This document shows positions 36,395 to 63,570 of a DNA stretch of 64,000 nucleotides, in pieces. How positions within the stretch are numbered: position 1 is the stretch's first letter; the number at the start of each line of letters is the position of its first letter. The translations under genes were made by a program, and so were the position numbers. Origin of the DNA: Lingula anatina (taxonomy: Eukaryota > Brachiopoda > Lingulata > Lingulida > Lingulidae); assembly GCF_001039355.2 (NCBI RefSeq), contig NW_019775656.1:117836-181835 (forward strand), read 5' to 3'. The notes under the pieces were generated by a model. That model was not told the origin of the DNA. It searched no databases and worked only from the letters and a program-made list of their open reading frames with translations.

Positions 36395-39300
36395 GTGAGG
36401 ATTAATTGGCTGTGAAAATAAGTTGGATAGCGTTACATTTTAACACATGCACCGTTACACATTGATCTGCGCCTCTATTTATCGAAAGGCTGCATCGGAA
36501 ATGCATTTGCTGTATTCACGGACAATTTCAAAATTATTTGTTGTTCTGTTTATAGATAACATTGCGTTATTCACGGTGCACTCTTAATGAAAACTATTAT
36601 TTGTATTTTTCCAGTTTGGTCTTGTTTATTATGAGTTCTTAGTGAGTTCAAGCTTACAGGTTTAAAAACACCTTTTTACATTGTTTTTTAAATTTACAAC
36701 CACATTATTCAAATACAGTATTCTCTTTAAGGTACACATTCCTCCTAACCTCTCATCTACCAAGTGAACTTTCCATCTGCCTATATATATTGGGTTCTGT
36801 TAAATAAATAAATAAAATGTAATGAGCATGTGAATGAAAGAGAAAAAATGATAAAAATGATACCGCCTCAATTGTCATCTGATGTAGAAAAACTTGTCTG
36901 GCTTCTCAATCCTCAAAGTGAACACTGTCTAAAAACCGTGTCTCACTTCATCCAAGAAACGTTTAAAAAAAGACTAGCCTGTCAATAATAATGAGCAAGT
37001 CTACCACAATATAGAACAATGTAATTGTCATTGTGTAATATAGGTATTTTTATCTTATTATTATCATCATTACTATTATTAGTATTATTATTTTAATTAT
37101 TATTTCTTTCCTTATAGTTTACTTATTCCCACATTTATAAGAAATACTTCCACTTGTCACTGTAGATTATGTATATAAGGTAATTATGAAACATATAATT
37201 ACATTTGTGTTTGAAAGCCTGATATCACATAAGTGGGATAATAAGTCTTGATATATATTACATGTATGTATAACACAAGTAGTTTAGAGGGCCTGCAAAA
37301 TGTACTGAAACATTTTAGTGCTCATTAAATTATTAATATTAATTAAATAAACTGACTGCTATAGTTAGCTTCACCAAACCCTCTATCATTTGCATGCTTT
37401 GCATTATTGTGTAGGCATCTACAGACCCTTGAACAGTTAGTGAAAAATATTACATGATAGAATTAATGGTAATCATAAGAATGCAAGAGACGAAAGCCCA
37501 GACAAGTTTGTTATCAGAAATGCAAAACATGTTTCTTAGGCATATGACTGTTTATCTATGGGTTGTTACTTGTGTAGACAATGAAGGCTTGTAGCCAGTA
37601 TTTTCAAAGAGGAGGTTCTTTTTAACACAAAACCTGCATGTTTTGTTTATTATGAATTCTAGTTTATCCTAGATCATAATTTGAGTTTGAGCAGACCTTT
37701 TCCCAGCTAAAAGAATGGTTGGTTAGAACCCCCCCCCCCATCCACCTTTCTGCCTACAAGCCTGCATACTAATTAGTGTACTGGTATATAGATTCCATTG
37801 TACAGCTGGTATCTTATCATACTTTGTTATCAAACATAAAAGTGGTTGATTGTTATGTGGTTACACATTTTTAGCAGTAGAATAAAAAACAATGAGTAGT
37901 TCCCTTTTTGGCAAGAAGTAAGATACAGAATATGTTATAAAAGATTGAAGCATTTTGTTGAGGATTTTCCTGATCTGACCGTATGATGCATATCTTTAAG
38001 CCCTCTAATCAAAGCAAAAAAAAACAAAAACAAAAAAAAAAAAAACAAAAACAAAAAACATATCTTGCAGCTCATTAACAGTTGAATCAAATCATTCCTA
38101 AAAGTTTAAGCAAGCTTCATATAAAGTTTTTGTCTGATAGTGAATTTCTTATTAAAATCTTATAGACAAATGTTTATGCCATGTATTCTTACTCAAAGTT
38201 CATTATTTATGTAAAAATTCTAGTGCTTAATAATATAAATGTTTTGTATTTTATTTCAAAATGATTCTGTATTTTATTTTCTTATTAAAATTAATGAAAA
38301 TAACAAAAACAGAAAGATTTGTGTGAAGACTTAGTTGCACATGTCAGTGACAATACAATAAAATTTAACCAAATGAATTTATTTTTAAATATTATACTAT
38401 CTGGTTTGAGATAGTGCAAACAAGTATGTATCCAGTAAAGAATTTCAGCAGCTGTGATATAACACTTATCTCAGTTACTATAATAGTTTCTTCAAAACAA
38501 CTATTAAGTTCTTTTTTTTTAGAAGTGAAGGTGCAGGTGTTACTTAGCCCATGCCTGAGGTGTGCAGTTAATATAAGCTAAACTTGGACAAAAATTAGTG
38601 AAGTAAATGACAATTAATCAGCATTGAGTCAATAAGGAAAAAAGTAAATGATTGAAAAATTATCTACCTAACCAAAAATAAAAGGAAAAAAGGGAAAGCT
38701 GCTCTTGAAAAAAGTGATAATAATTCATATAAAGTCTGAAGAAATGCGCAAGTAGGCATACAGCAAAGTTTTAGGGGACATGTATATAAAAGGTATACTG
38801 TACATGTTTAAAAATGTTTCCCAATGCAGACCTAAATAATAAAATAGATAAAGAGAGAAAAAAGGAAAGAATAAAAAGAAATTTAAAAAAATTAATCCCT
38901 AAAATAAAAGTTCCTGATGTCAGTATTTCCCTTTGAAATGCCACAAGGACTTTATATATATATATATATATAAAGATTCATATTTAAAACTTGGTTAAAA
39001 ATGGCACAAAATATTAAATCCAAAGGCGGAAATGGGTTGAGCAATGATTTTTTTTTTCACAAGAAAAATTTGATTTGGTGTATAGGTCAAATGAGCTGAG
39101 ATCTGAATAAAAACAATTGAGCTACTGTCCTTGGCTTTGATTTGCTATTTTTGAAAATGTAGGAATGAGAATTTAACTTAAATAATAAAAAATACATTTT
39201 TATTATTTAGGCTTCAATAACATGTACATGTAGCCACATTATGTGAGAATTACTCAATAAACATTAAAATGATAGACTGCAAAAAAATTTGTGTTTATTT

Positions 39301-40494
39301 CATTGGAATGATTTCTTTTATATCTTAGCTAAATAAGGTATTTCTAATGATAGGATTTGTTAAGTTACAAGAAAATGTGTGTGTGTATTTATCACTCTTC
39401 AAAATACACTGATGTCACTAAGCAAAATACAAACTTGCCATTCAAACATTTAAAATAATGCATGTTTTACTCTGTATCTGACAGGCTAATTCACTTCTTT
39501 TCAATAGCCTTTCCAGCTGATGTCATTGAAGTAACTTCAACACTGAACCATATCGTAGTACATTTGAATTTTAACAAAAGAAGAATATTTGTTTAACAGC
39601 TTTGAGCAGGGTACCTTCAAGTATTGCTATCAAAGAAAGTCAACACCCCGTAAATGACAGCAGTAAACTTTGAGTATTGATATAAGTGGGCTGAACACAT
39701 ATCAGTGCCATAAGTGATAGTCTGGTTGTGAAGGGTTGTGATGTATTTGTGTGGTCTCTCTGACCTCTTGCCAGTTGAATTCATGGATCACATTGAGATG
39801 TTCACTGCATAACAAAGATAGATGATCAGGTGATTATTGAAGTTATTTTCAACAGAGAGTTCATGTTTTTAATTGTTGACTGTCATGTAGTTCATTGAAT
39901 ATTTCAATGATTCTTTTTACTAGACTGCAGGCAACAAGCATGTTCAATTTTGCCTGGAGAATAACCAAACCTTCGAGTTTGAATCTCATCAACTGAAAAT
40001 GGACGGTGAACAAAATGAAAGCCTGTCCAAGGAAGAAGAAAATACAGCAAATGGAGTAGAAAAACAACATTCACAGGTAATAGTTTCATGAAATTGCATG
40101 AGCTTTTTTTTTTTAAAGTTAAAACTAACATGTACATTTTGTTAAGTCAATTTTTTTGTGTATCTGGTTCCTAGGTGTTATGATAAAATACAGAATTGAA
40201 ACTTTTAAGTCAAGAGAATTTTTATGAAATATGAAGTAATTTCCCATTGTTTGAAAACGCTAAAGTTTTGAAAGTCAAGTTTATGAAAGTTCTATGTCAA
40301 ATGATATATTAACTATTTCAATTTCAGCTGTATCATGAGGAAGAGGAGCTGGAAGAGTGTCGCAGGTTGTTCAGGCAGCAAATGAAAGAGCTGAACCTTC
40401 AACTAGAGTCTTTCAGAAAACAGTGTAATGAAGAGGTATATATATATATTTTGAGGTTATTATATATATAATTAATTTTTGTTTTCATAGATTG

Positions 40495-40547
<53 letters not shown>

Positions 40548-43500
40548 GTTTACCAGTGAATTAAAATTCAGTAGTTAGTATGCATCATGCAGTCATGGTT
40601 AACAAACAGCATCAACCTGACATTTTTTTCTAAAGCATTCTTACTTTAAAAGAGGCCACAGGTGTGCATGTATGAGTAAGAAACCGACAAACCAAAATCT
40701 GGTTTATGACTCAGACTTAAACACTTAAACCAACATACCTGCTCTTTAACCTTTATAAAGAAGTCATTTTTTTGTATTTCTTATTTCAGATATCTCAGCT
40801 TAAGCAGAATGTGGAGGATCAGAAACAGCTGGCAGCATTAGAGTTAGATGAGCTTGACCAGCAGCTCCAGGCAAAAAAGTAAGAACCACACATCCACAAA
40901 TTTAACCACTTTTCCTTTCCTTTTACGTTTTAGCATAATTTGGATATATTAAAAAACAAACATCCATTACATTTAGTTTTATTTAAGATATTTCATTTAT
41001 TTTTTGTCAGTTGAATTCTGTTTTGAAGTGAATTTTGTGATTTTTTTTACATCACACATATTATAATTGATACCATTATTTAATTTAAACATTCCATTTT
41101 GAGATATTTTGACTTCATTAGTTTTAAAAGAAAACCATGGTTTCAAAACAATTCTCTTATTTTATGGAATGTTTTGTACCAAAATATACCTCCTTTTGCT
41201 TTAATTTATACTTAGTACAAGAAGGTCTGATTTTGTTGCTTTGGTTTGTCTGTTTACATCTTGTCTAGTCAGCATTTTAAACTTAGGATGAAAATGGAAC
41301 AGTTGAAATAAATTTAAAGCTGGAAAAAATTATTACAAGCCTTATTTCTCAAATTCAGTCGCAGTTAAAAGACAGGGAATACAACATTTTAATCTGTTAC
41401 ATAACATTTATTTAAAAGGAACCAGAAGAAAGAACAGATTGAAAGTGAAATTAAGGATATTGAAGCAAACCATGATCTGGTGGAGCGACAGAAGGAAGTT
41501 CTTGCTATGGAACAGAAATTGTTGGAAAAGGAAGATGAAATTGCTCAAAGACAAAAGAATCTTATTGATTATGAAAAAGAGGTTATTTGTAAATCCTTTT
41601 TTAATTAAAACTTAGCATTCATGTAAAATTTTTTGTAACTTAAGTATTAACACTCTTAACAATTAGACCCCATTCCACAGACACATCATCAGACTACGGA
41701 GATCGACCCAACTCTAATGGGACTCTCGCTAAGTGCAATCAGCTTACTGAATGACATGCTTCTTCTTGTTTCTCGTGTACTTTTAAAATAACTAAATTGA
41801 ATTAAAATAACCAGCTTTTCTCTATTCTACAAAAGCCGAATATCTGAAAAGCTAATTGCACTCAGTAGGAATCCCTGCAGAGTTCGGCCAGTCTTGTAGA
41901 CTATTTCTTGTAAAACAAAATGCTGTTGAATTTTATAATTAATATTGATAAGTAACTGTTACATTTACCTGTTCTGAATTTTTTATTTATTAAGCATTTT
42001 GAAAAGAATGCCAGAAAAATTTCAGAACAGCTCTAGTTGATTTGTCCATGTTCCTGTTTAGCAAGACCATTTTGTTTTGTTTTGTAAGGTTGAAGAAATT
42101 GAAGGCTATCTGGATAGAAGAATGGAACTCTGCAATAAAAGAGAAAGTGAACTCAAAGATCTAGACACGGTAATGTTAAAAATATGAAGTTCTTATTATT
42201 AAAAAAAAATGTTTCAAGTCACTTTAACTGTCCAGATGGACTCTAGCTATACCATATTATCTGTTTTGAAATGTGTGATTATATTTTCTCATCACTGGGC
42301 ACTGTATGTGATTACCAGTGTTTGAGGGCTAGACAGTAGAAAGGCGACTGGCTCCATATGTCATGGCTAGCGCTTATATATACATGTTGTGCAGAGTTAA
42401 AACAGTACTTACATGTAGTACAACTGGCACAGGTTTAGGTTCCAAGGAGTCAATGAAGTGATGCTGACCTGCTGTGATTCTTCTATACTCAAGTGTTTAT
42501 AATGCCAAAGAAAATGCATCGAAACTTATATTTCATTTGATAACAATGAATAATTCTAGCTTCCCGTGAAACTTAATTCAAAATTGCAATGTAAAGGTTG
42601 AAGATTTACACTTAGATTATGAATGCATGGTTAATTGCTCTGAGTTAAGAGAAAATGGCCTTTAATGACTCTGCTCATTTATGGTTTACCTTGCTGCAAG
42701 ATGAAATAATAAATGCATAGAATAAAGTGAGAAAATATTTCCATTTGGGCATATTGTTATATTTCTCTTTTGTAGGAGCTGGCCTCCCTACGGTCTGACT
42801 TAGATAAAGAAAAAGAAGAATTGTTAATCAAGGGAGGCACTGAGGATGAAATAAAGCAAGAAAGAGCCAAGATTAACTGGTGTGTACATGTGTCACTGTG
42901 ATTTGTATTGAAAATCAAGTCTTTTAATATTGTTTGTTGGCCATTCCACAGTGCTATATTAAATGCACATCTTTAACATCTTTTGCCCTCTGTAATTTTT
43001 ACCACTTGCATTCCTATCAAATTTAATTCGAGACAGTTCAGGAAGGAGGTGCACTTGGTTTTTATATAGTGTCTATAAATGTTCTGATTAGCTGTCTGTC
43101 CATGTCATAATCACAAGTTGCATTAATCATCTCTTCAGCAGTTGTTTTTGCATTGTTTACTCCTTAACAATCAATTATGAAATTTGTCTAACTTAACATT
43201 TACTGGCAGATCTTGTATTGTAATATGCTGGAAAAATATATTTTTTGGTAGAACTGGACTAAATGAAATTATTTTGAAACACTTCTTTGTCTCCCTTGCA
43301 CTTGTATTGATTTTTAAAACTGCACTCACTGTTTTCTCTGGCTCACAGGTTTGGTCTGTAATTGTGTCAGCCTTGTCTGATTTTTTTGTGTTGAGACATG
43401 ATGAAATGAAAAGGTTTTGCAAGTGGGAAATTATTATTGGTGGGGAAAAGAAATGAGGAATGGCTCTTCTTTTAAATGGTTTTCTTTTTTGGTTAACATT

Positions 43501-46338
43501 GACTTTGCTAATCTATTAGTTATATTGGATAGTTTTTGACCATTTCATTTATAATAACCTTTTTAAAATATTTTCATTGCAACAAGATGTAATCAAATGG
43601 TAAAAGGCATGTAACTGATCAGTGTCTGGTTTAAATGGTATCTATTTTCACTGTTTTTCAATTCTTTGTTTTTTTCCTCACACAGTATACAATTAATCAG
43701 CACAAACTAAAGCACTCAGACCAAAAGTAACAATGTTGAACTTATTATTTACTTTTATTTTCATTAGTTCAAACAACAGGTAGAGCACAAATATGAAGTA
43801 TGCAAGTCACTTAAGGATTGTATTAATAGAGAATTAAAAGACCCAGTTTTACTTATAATATAAAACTTAAAATAAATAATTGTCACCCATCTTTTGAAAG
43901 GTTTGGATGGTTTGTAGTATTCTAGGACAATTGTCCCAGACAAATTGTTGGGGGTGGGGGAGGAGTGAGGGGGAGAGATCTGGGGAGCATTGCCCTGATA
44001 TTAGATTTTACTTCATTGTAAAATCATGTTTTATTAATACAATCCAGATCTGTTTGTTGTGACCTAGGACCCACCTTGTGACATAGGCTATCAGTCGAAC
44101 ATAATTATATTATCAGTGCCCTACAGTTGTGCAGCTGGCTTTATGCTGATAGACCCTTTTTTCCTTCACTGTACATACTTGTAGATCCCCACACTGAAAG
44201 ATTGCTTAATTGGTGAATACTTCTTAAATATTTTTATTTGGATATAGTAGAAAATCATGTTATTGATTGGCTGACTGAGATTATTTTATCTTATGAGATT
44301 TTTTTAATCTGGATTTAAGGAAATGTAATTTTATGTGTCCTATCAAACAATATATCACTGTGTGGGGAGCTATTGGTGCAGTGATCAGTCAGTGTAGTAA
44401 ATTGATGGTGTGGGGGGATGTATACACATAACACCATACAGCTGATCTACTGTGATATTGTCTGCAGTGGGGATGCCTTAATGGTATCTCACCTTTAGTA
44501 TCAGAGCACTCAAGGTGACTGTCCTCTGCCTAAGGGGCCATTCCCATACCCTATCATACTAGCAGAATCGGTCTATCTCCAAGGGGTTTCTTGCTAAATT
44601 GCATTTAGTTTAAGCGTGCATGAAAGTTCATTACCCCCCCCCTCAGTGGGCCTTACAGACATTTAAGCCGCTTTAACTGAATGCAATTTAGTGAGAATCC
44701 CCTAAGAGTTAGATCGATCCTGCTAGTATGATAGGTTTATGGGAACCCAGTCTAACACATGCTTTCTTTGGGACTTATACAGGGATGAGACTGCCATTTA
44801 GTGTAAAAGTCAGAAAATGTAGCATGGGATCCGGACCTCCCGCACCATAATTTTTATTGCAGATCTGCATCGATCTCAAAATGATATTTTTGGCTCCCAA
44901 AAAGTGGGAAATCTCCCAATAGTTGGAAAAATCTCATCCCTGGTTATAGCAAAGAGCATGCTTGGTGTGGGAGAATCATAATCAGTACTTTGAAACTTTA
45001 GTTGCCTTACTGGCTGGCATGGACAAAGTGAGTGTGACAGAAGCTAATAAGGAAAGTTCATGAGATTTCTCATTAGAAGTAAAAACAATTACCTGGGTAT
45101 TCATCAACTATCCAGAACGTGACCAAACCCACTCTCACAGTTTATGCTGCACTTCTGAAAAACTCTTTGCAATTTTCACTTTCATTAATTTTTCATGCAG
45201 GGTTTATAGCAATTTCAGTAGTAAAAGTAAAGTAATAAAAATAAGATTGTATGTGAGAAAAATCTTGTGAACAGTCTTTTTGAATATTACCTGCTTGCTG
45301 TGTTGAACAGTGTTCATGCTTGTTTTCATCAACCTAACCTTTCAATCCAATCTTCAGTTTACCATGCAAAATGTCAAAATCTAAGCTTCACCAATACTGT
45401 TTATAAAATATTGGTTTTAAGTTTGAAAAATTTCTTAAATGCATATGTAATACGTTCTGTTATAAATATTTTGCATAAGTATTTCTCAATAATTTTTGCT
45501 TTTGCCTGCAATGTTTTTGCTTAAGCTTTTAAAGCCTTTTTTAATCTTAGAAATAGTTATTATTTTGCTTTTTTTGTATAGATTATAGCATGTTACTGCA
45601 GTGTTTTTTTATATAACATTTCAAACCTTGTATAATTTCAGGAACTTTCTTCAGAAAAGTTTGCTTGATAAGCAGACAACCACAGAGCTTGCTTTGAAAA
45701 GATGCCGAGCTGAAATAGAGGAGTTAAAAGATGCTCTGTCTAAAAAAGACAACCAAGTCAGTGAACTTAGAAAGGAGATTTGTAATCTGAACAGGGAAAT
45801 AGAAAAGAAAAGTCAGAGAGTGAAAGCATTAGAGTCACACTTATCATTCACTTTGGATGAAGTCAACAGGAAGAACGCTCCTGTCGTCCAGACAAGGCGT
45901 TTATCAGCAATACAAGCCAGTCAAGACCTCACAGTTTTGAGATCGTTGAGTTTCCAAGATGGCAGAACAAGCTCTTCTGGAAGCTCTTGTAATGATCAAG
46001 AAAATCTCAGTCAGACTTTTCCTGGTAGAACAGAACAGAAAAGGAAGGGAACCCTTGTTCACAGTCATAGCTCTGAAGCAATGGTCGACATGTCTAAAAG
46101 TCATAGGGCAAGTTTACCAGGAAGTTCAAGGAGAAAGAGTATTCATGAGCGTGGGAGGAGGTACACATTAACAATGCCAGAGATTGAACCTCTTCCTCCT
46201 GTGTCCAGACAATCTATGCAATATGGTTCTAGTAACAGCAATGTAAATACTTCACCCACCAAAAGAAAAGACGATGCAACAAAATTTGAATATGAAAACT
46301 CAGGGAGAATTACAAGTTCAACTTGTATGGTTATGTGA
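36338..46338 (+). CDS. Coiled-coil protein with RVxF-like motif and C-terminal CaaX box, 8 exons
   Basis: Joining 36338-36394, 39924-40076, 40328-40435, 40790-40878, 41419-41581, 42089-42169, 42776-42879 and 45642-46338 gives 1452 nt (483 aa) with all phases consistent. Residues 24-28 are KHVQF, matching the PP1-docking consensus. Residues about 72-325 are an almost continuous Glu/Lys/Leu-rich coiled coil. The tail is Ser/Arg-rich with basophilic-kinase-type sites (RRLS at 337-340, RRKSIHERGRRYTLTMPEIE). The last four residues, CMVM, form a CaaX box of farnesyl type, suggesting membrane or kinetochore/nuclear-envelope targeting. I do not recognise the family. Spindly and lamins, the best-known prenylated coiled-coil proteins, lack matching motifs here. 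The start has a strong Kozak context (G at -3, G at +4); an in-frame ATG at 36326 is an alternative. Confidence 0.85.
36395..39923. other. Intron 1 of the coiled-coil gene
   Basis: 3.5 kb, very AT-rich, with a TTA/ATT-rich stretch near 37050-37105, an A-rich simple repeat near 38017-38058 and a TA run near 38953-38973. No coding sequence seen. Confidence 0.6.
39924..40076 (+). CDS. Coiled-coil/CaaX gene exon 2 (RVxF-like motif)
   Basis: Acceptor TTTTTACTAG, donor CAG|GTAATA. Encodes TAGNKHVQFCLENNQTFEFE and an acidic stretch. The internal ATG (MDGEQNESL) would be the start if exon 1 is wrong. Confidence 0.8.
40328..40435 (+). CDS. Coiled-coil/CaaX gene exon 3
   Basis: 36 codons, phase 0 both ends; LYHEEEELEECRRLFRQQMK opens the coiled coil. 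The intron just downstream holds a long GA microsatellite. Confidence 0.92.
40497..40545. repeat. GA microsatellite
   Basis: About 24 GA units, 60 bp after the exon 3 donor. Confidence 0.97.
40790..40878 (+). CDS. Coiled-coil/CaaX gene exon 4
   Basis: Encodes ISQLKQNVEDQKQLAALELD and on to LQAK; phase 2 donor AA|GTAAGA. Confidence 0.92.
41419..41581 (+). CDS. Coiled-coil/CaaX gene exon 5
   Basis: Continues with NQKKEQIESEIKDIEANHDL; ends GAG|GTTATT, a weak but GT-containing donor whose phase fits exon 6. Confidence 0.85.
41666..41905. mobile_element. Degenerate hairpin MITE of the same type
   Basis: The left end TTA-GACCCCATTCCACAG resembles the family ends. An AGCTxATTGCACTxAG stretch at each side pairs imperfectly. 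The right end is decayed, so the limit is approximate. Confidence 0.45.
42089..42169 (+). CDS. Coiled-coil/CaaX gene exon 6
   Basis: 27 codons, VEEIEGYLDRRMELCNKRES, between TTTTGTAAG and GTAATG. Confidence 0.92.
42776..42879 (+). CDS. Coiled-coil/CaaX gene exon 7
   Basis: ELASLRSDLDKEKEELLIKG onward; the donor splits a Trp codon (TG|GTGTGT). Confidence 0.9.
42880..45641. other. Intron 7 of the coiled-coil gene
   Basis: 2.8 kb. It holds the MITE at 44534-44752. Open frames on both strands at 43171-43456 and at 45267-45524 show no homology or splice support. Confidence 0.6.
44534..44752. mobile_element. Hairpin MITE (PIF/Harbinger-like), subfamily 2
   Basis: 219 bp in intron 7 of the coiled-coil gene, ends GGGGCCATTCCCATA and TATGGGAACCCAGTC, flanked by TAA. 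The inner arms (CTATCATACTAGCAG) pair over a longer stretch. Related in layout to the other copies but with a different core. Confidence 0.78.
45642..46338 (+). CDS. Coiled-coil/CaaX gene exon 8 (end of coil, Ser-rich tail, CaaX)
   Basis: Completes the Trp codon, then NFLQKSLLDKQTTTELALKR, end of coil near SHLSFTLDEVNRKN, a 155-residue Ser/Arg-rich tail and the terminal SSTCMVM before TGA. Confidence 0.95.
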
Positions 46339-47640
46339 TATTATTTTTATCTATGTTATTAAAGATGAGGTGTCTCTATTTATTTGAAATTTTACAAATT
46401 TTGTTTTATTAAGTAGTTTTATTAAGAGTGGAGCTTAGATTTTAGATACAAGAAAATTTATGCAGTGCCTCAATTTTTAACTGTGAAGCTGTACAGGAAG
46501 GGGGGGGCATCTTATTGGAGATCCGTCATTTAATTTTTCTGTGGTTTTGTGAGATTGCCTTTTCCTGCAGATAACTGACAATAAATTTCAGTTTGAATAT
46601 TTTTTTTCACTTATAGAATAATTTGTTACCGTTTTAGAGGCCTGGTGCAAGCTGAATCTGACTTCCAAGTGTTTGCTACAAAGTTCTGTAGAGTATGCCA
46701 TACTTTCTGTAGTAGTGACAAAGAGATTGTCATATTTTAAGTGACTTTATGCCATAGTGAAAACTCCATGGAGATTTGAGTATATTATTTCTACTTGAAC
46801 TGTTTAACTTTTGAAAGCAACAGTGAAGTCAGGCCAGCAATGTACATAAAAATTAAAACATGAATTGGGCCAGTTATTGCTTATATATCACTGATGTGCA
46901 CATAATTTTTTTAAATCACAATAGTTGTTTAACTGTGTTAGGAAAACCAGTAAAATACTGGTGTGCACGTGGATTATGTCTTGAAAAGTTATTTGTGCCT
47001 GTAAAATATTGTCAGGGCTGGCAATACCTAAATTTTGACAGGCCTTTGAGAGCCTGCAATACCTTTTTTTTTTGTCAAATCTGCATCTAGTTATAATTAC
47101 TATACAGTACATTATATCATCCACATCTTTTTAAGTCTTTGTATGATGTTTATACTGATCCATTTTTTTAAAACAAATTTTTTTTTGAGAGGTGTATTTT
47201 TTCAGGTTTTTATTATAACTCTTTTAGTATTGCCCATGTTGATATTTGTGCTCTGAAAGTTATTTAGGTTAAAATTTTTACAAGGGCATCAGTATTTTGT
47301 ACACTTTATTTGAAGTGAAAACCAAAAAATATTACAATTACTCTTTTGAAAAGCAATTCAGAAAATATTTTTGATATTTTAACCCACATTTTAAAGAAAA
47401 CATTATTATAATAGTTATATTTTCATATGTACTAATTAAACTAGTTGTAAATCTGATATTAGTATATCAGAGTTGAGAAAATAAAATTTGCACTTTCATT
47501 GTATTTTTAAAAGTCATTTTAATACTGGAATATTTCTTTGTGATAATGAAATGATAAATAAAAGAAATTATGCAACAGATGATATGATATGATATATGCA
47601 AAATATATATAAGCTGAATAAAGTTTTTTTTTTTTTTTGC
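46339..47640 (+). other. 3' UTR of the coiled-coil gene
   Basis: Candidate AATAAA signals at 46580, 47480, 47557 and 47617; the last is followed at once by a long T run and is the best distal end. The KNTC1 stop codon lies only about 170 bp further, on the other strand. Confidence 0.55.
47617..47622 (+). terminator. Candidate polyadenylation signal
   Basis: AATAAA followed by G and about 16 T, a signal plus U-rich downstream element. Confidence 0.5.
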
Positions 47641-47806
47641 TTCATCTATTCATGACTATTGGCCAAACAAATGATCAAAATATAATACAATAAGTCAATC
47701 TCCATGTGACCAAAGGCAAATACTAAAAGTATTGTATCCATCTATTCCTTTTTTAGAATAATTAATTTTATAAGTATTAGTATACGGTGGTGTGCATAGT
47801 CTGCAT

Positions 47807-62733
<14,927 letters not shown>

Positions 62734-63570
62734 CTGCAGAAGGAATTACACGCAAGTTGACTGAAAGATTTGGTTTCATTGAACTGAATCAAATTATTTG
62801 ATGAAAGAAATTTGATAGTAAACCCACCAGAAAAAAAGCCCATACTGCATTTTTATTAACCTTTCACTGCTTTACCATACATAAATTTCAAATTATAACC
62901 AGATGTGTAAAGTTTATATTGCTTTTCTTGTATTGTGCTTGAGGTGCAAGGTAATCAGTAACTTCTGATACAACATACATTTGCATATTTGAATACTTTT
63001 ACACTCAAAGCAGCTCCCATGACTTTATACATTACTACCAGTGACTTTGTAGGAGAAAGATCTGCATCGCGTTTTTGTTCTTTTGTAATTTCGAGATTGT
63101 GCCTTACAATTTATTATTCCAAGGATAGGCATAAATGGTGAGTTGAATGGTTTAACTTTGTTGTCAGTGAAGGTATTTTTGTAAACTTTGTGCTGCACAT
63201 ATTCTTTGAAAAGTGAAGGTCTAATTTACTGTATTTAAGAAAGAATTTTAATACATTTAGTTAGGACGCATCTGCAACAGAAGTTGACAGTTGACATTTG
63301 TAATTTATCTGAAATACTTCAGAACTTTTTTTCTATAGATCACATAGTGCTTACATTTGTATTATTATTATTGTTCTTATTTTTCTTTTCTAGTTTTTTC
63401 ACATGTCCTGTGTATTCCGGCTTGAAATAAACAGTGATTTAGTGAATAACTTATGCCTTTCCTCAGGCTTTCCTCTGACTGTATAGCCCTCGTGCGCTAT
63501 ATAGAGTGAAAAAACATTTCATTCATCCTATGGAAATCACACAGTGGCTTTCCATGGAAGCTTGCTGGAA
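62734..63570. other. KNTC1 intron or upstream sequence
   Basis: No Rod exon found. AT-rich until about 63400, then a GAAATAAACAG and a CGCTATATAGAGTG stretch that might belong to the retroelement remnant that follows. Confidence 0.4.

Noticed and set aside
42300-42500. Possible tRNA-derived SINE (GGTTCC-containing stretch)
   Set aside because: No proper A and B box pair at the right spacing and no tail; not supportable.
43171-43456. Open frames on both strands in the last intron of the coiled-coil gene
   Set aside because: No homology, no splice signals that fit the gene's phases, and low complexity.
36338-46338. Identification of the coiled-coil/CaaX gene as Spindly or a lamin
   Set aside because: No Spindly motif, no dynein-binding CC1-box pattern and no lamin tail domain could be recognised; only the coiled coil plus CaaX layout is shared.
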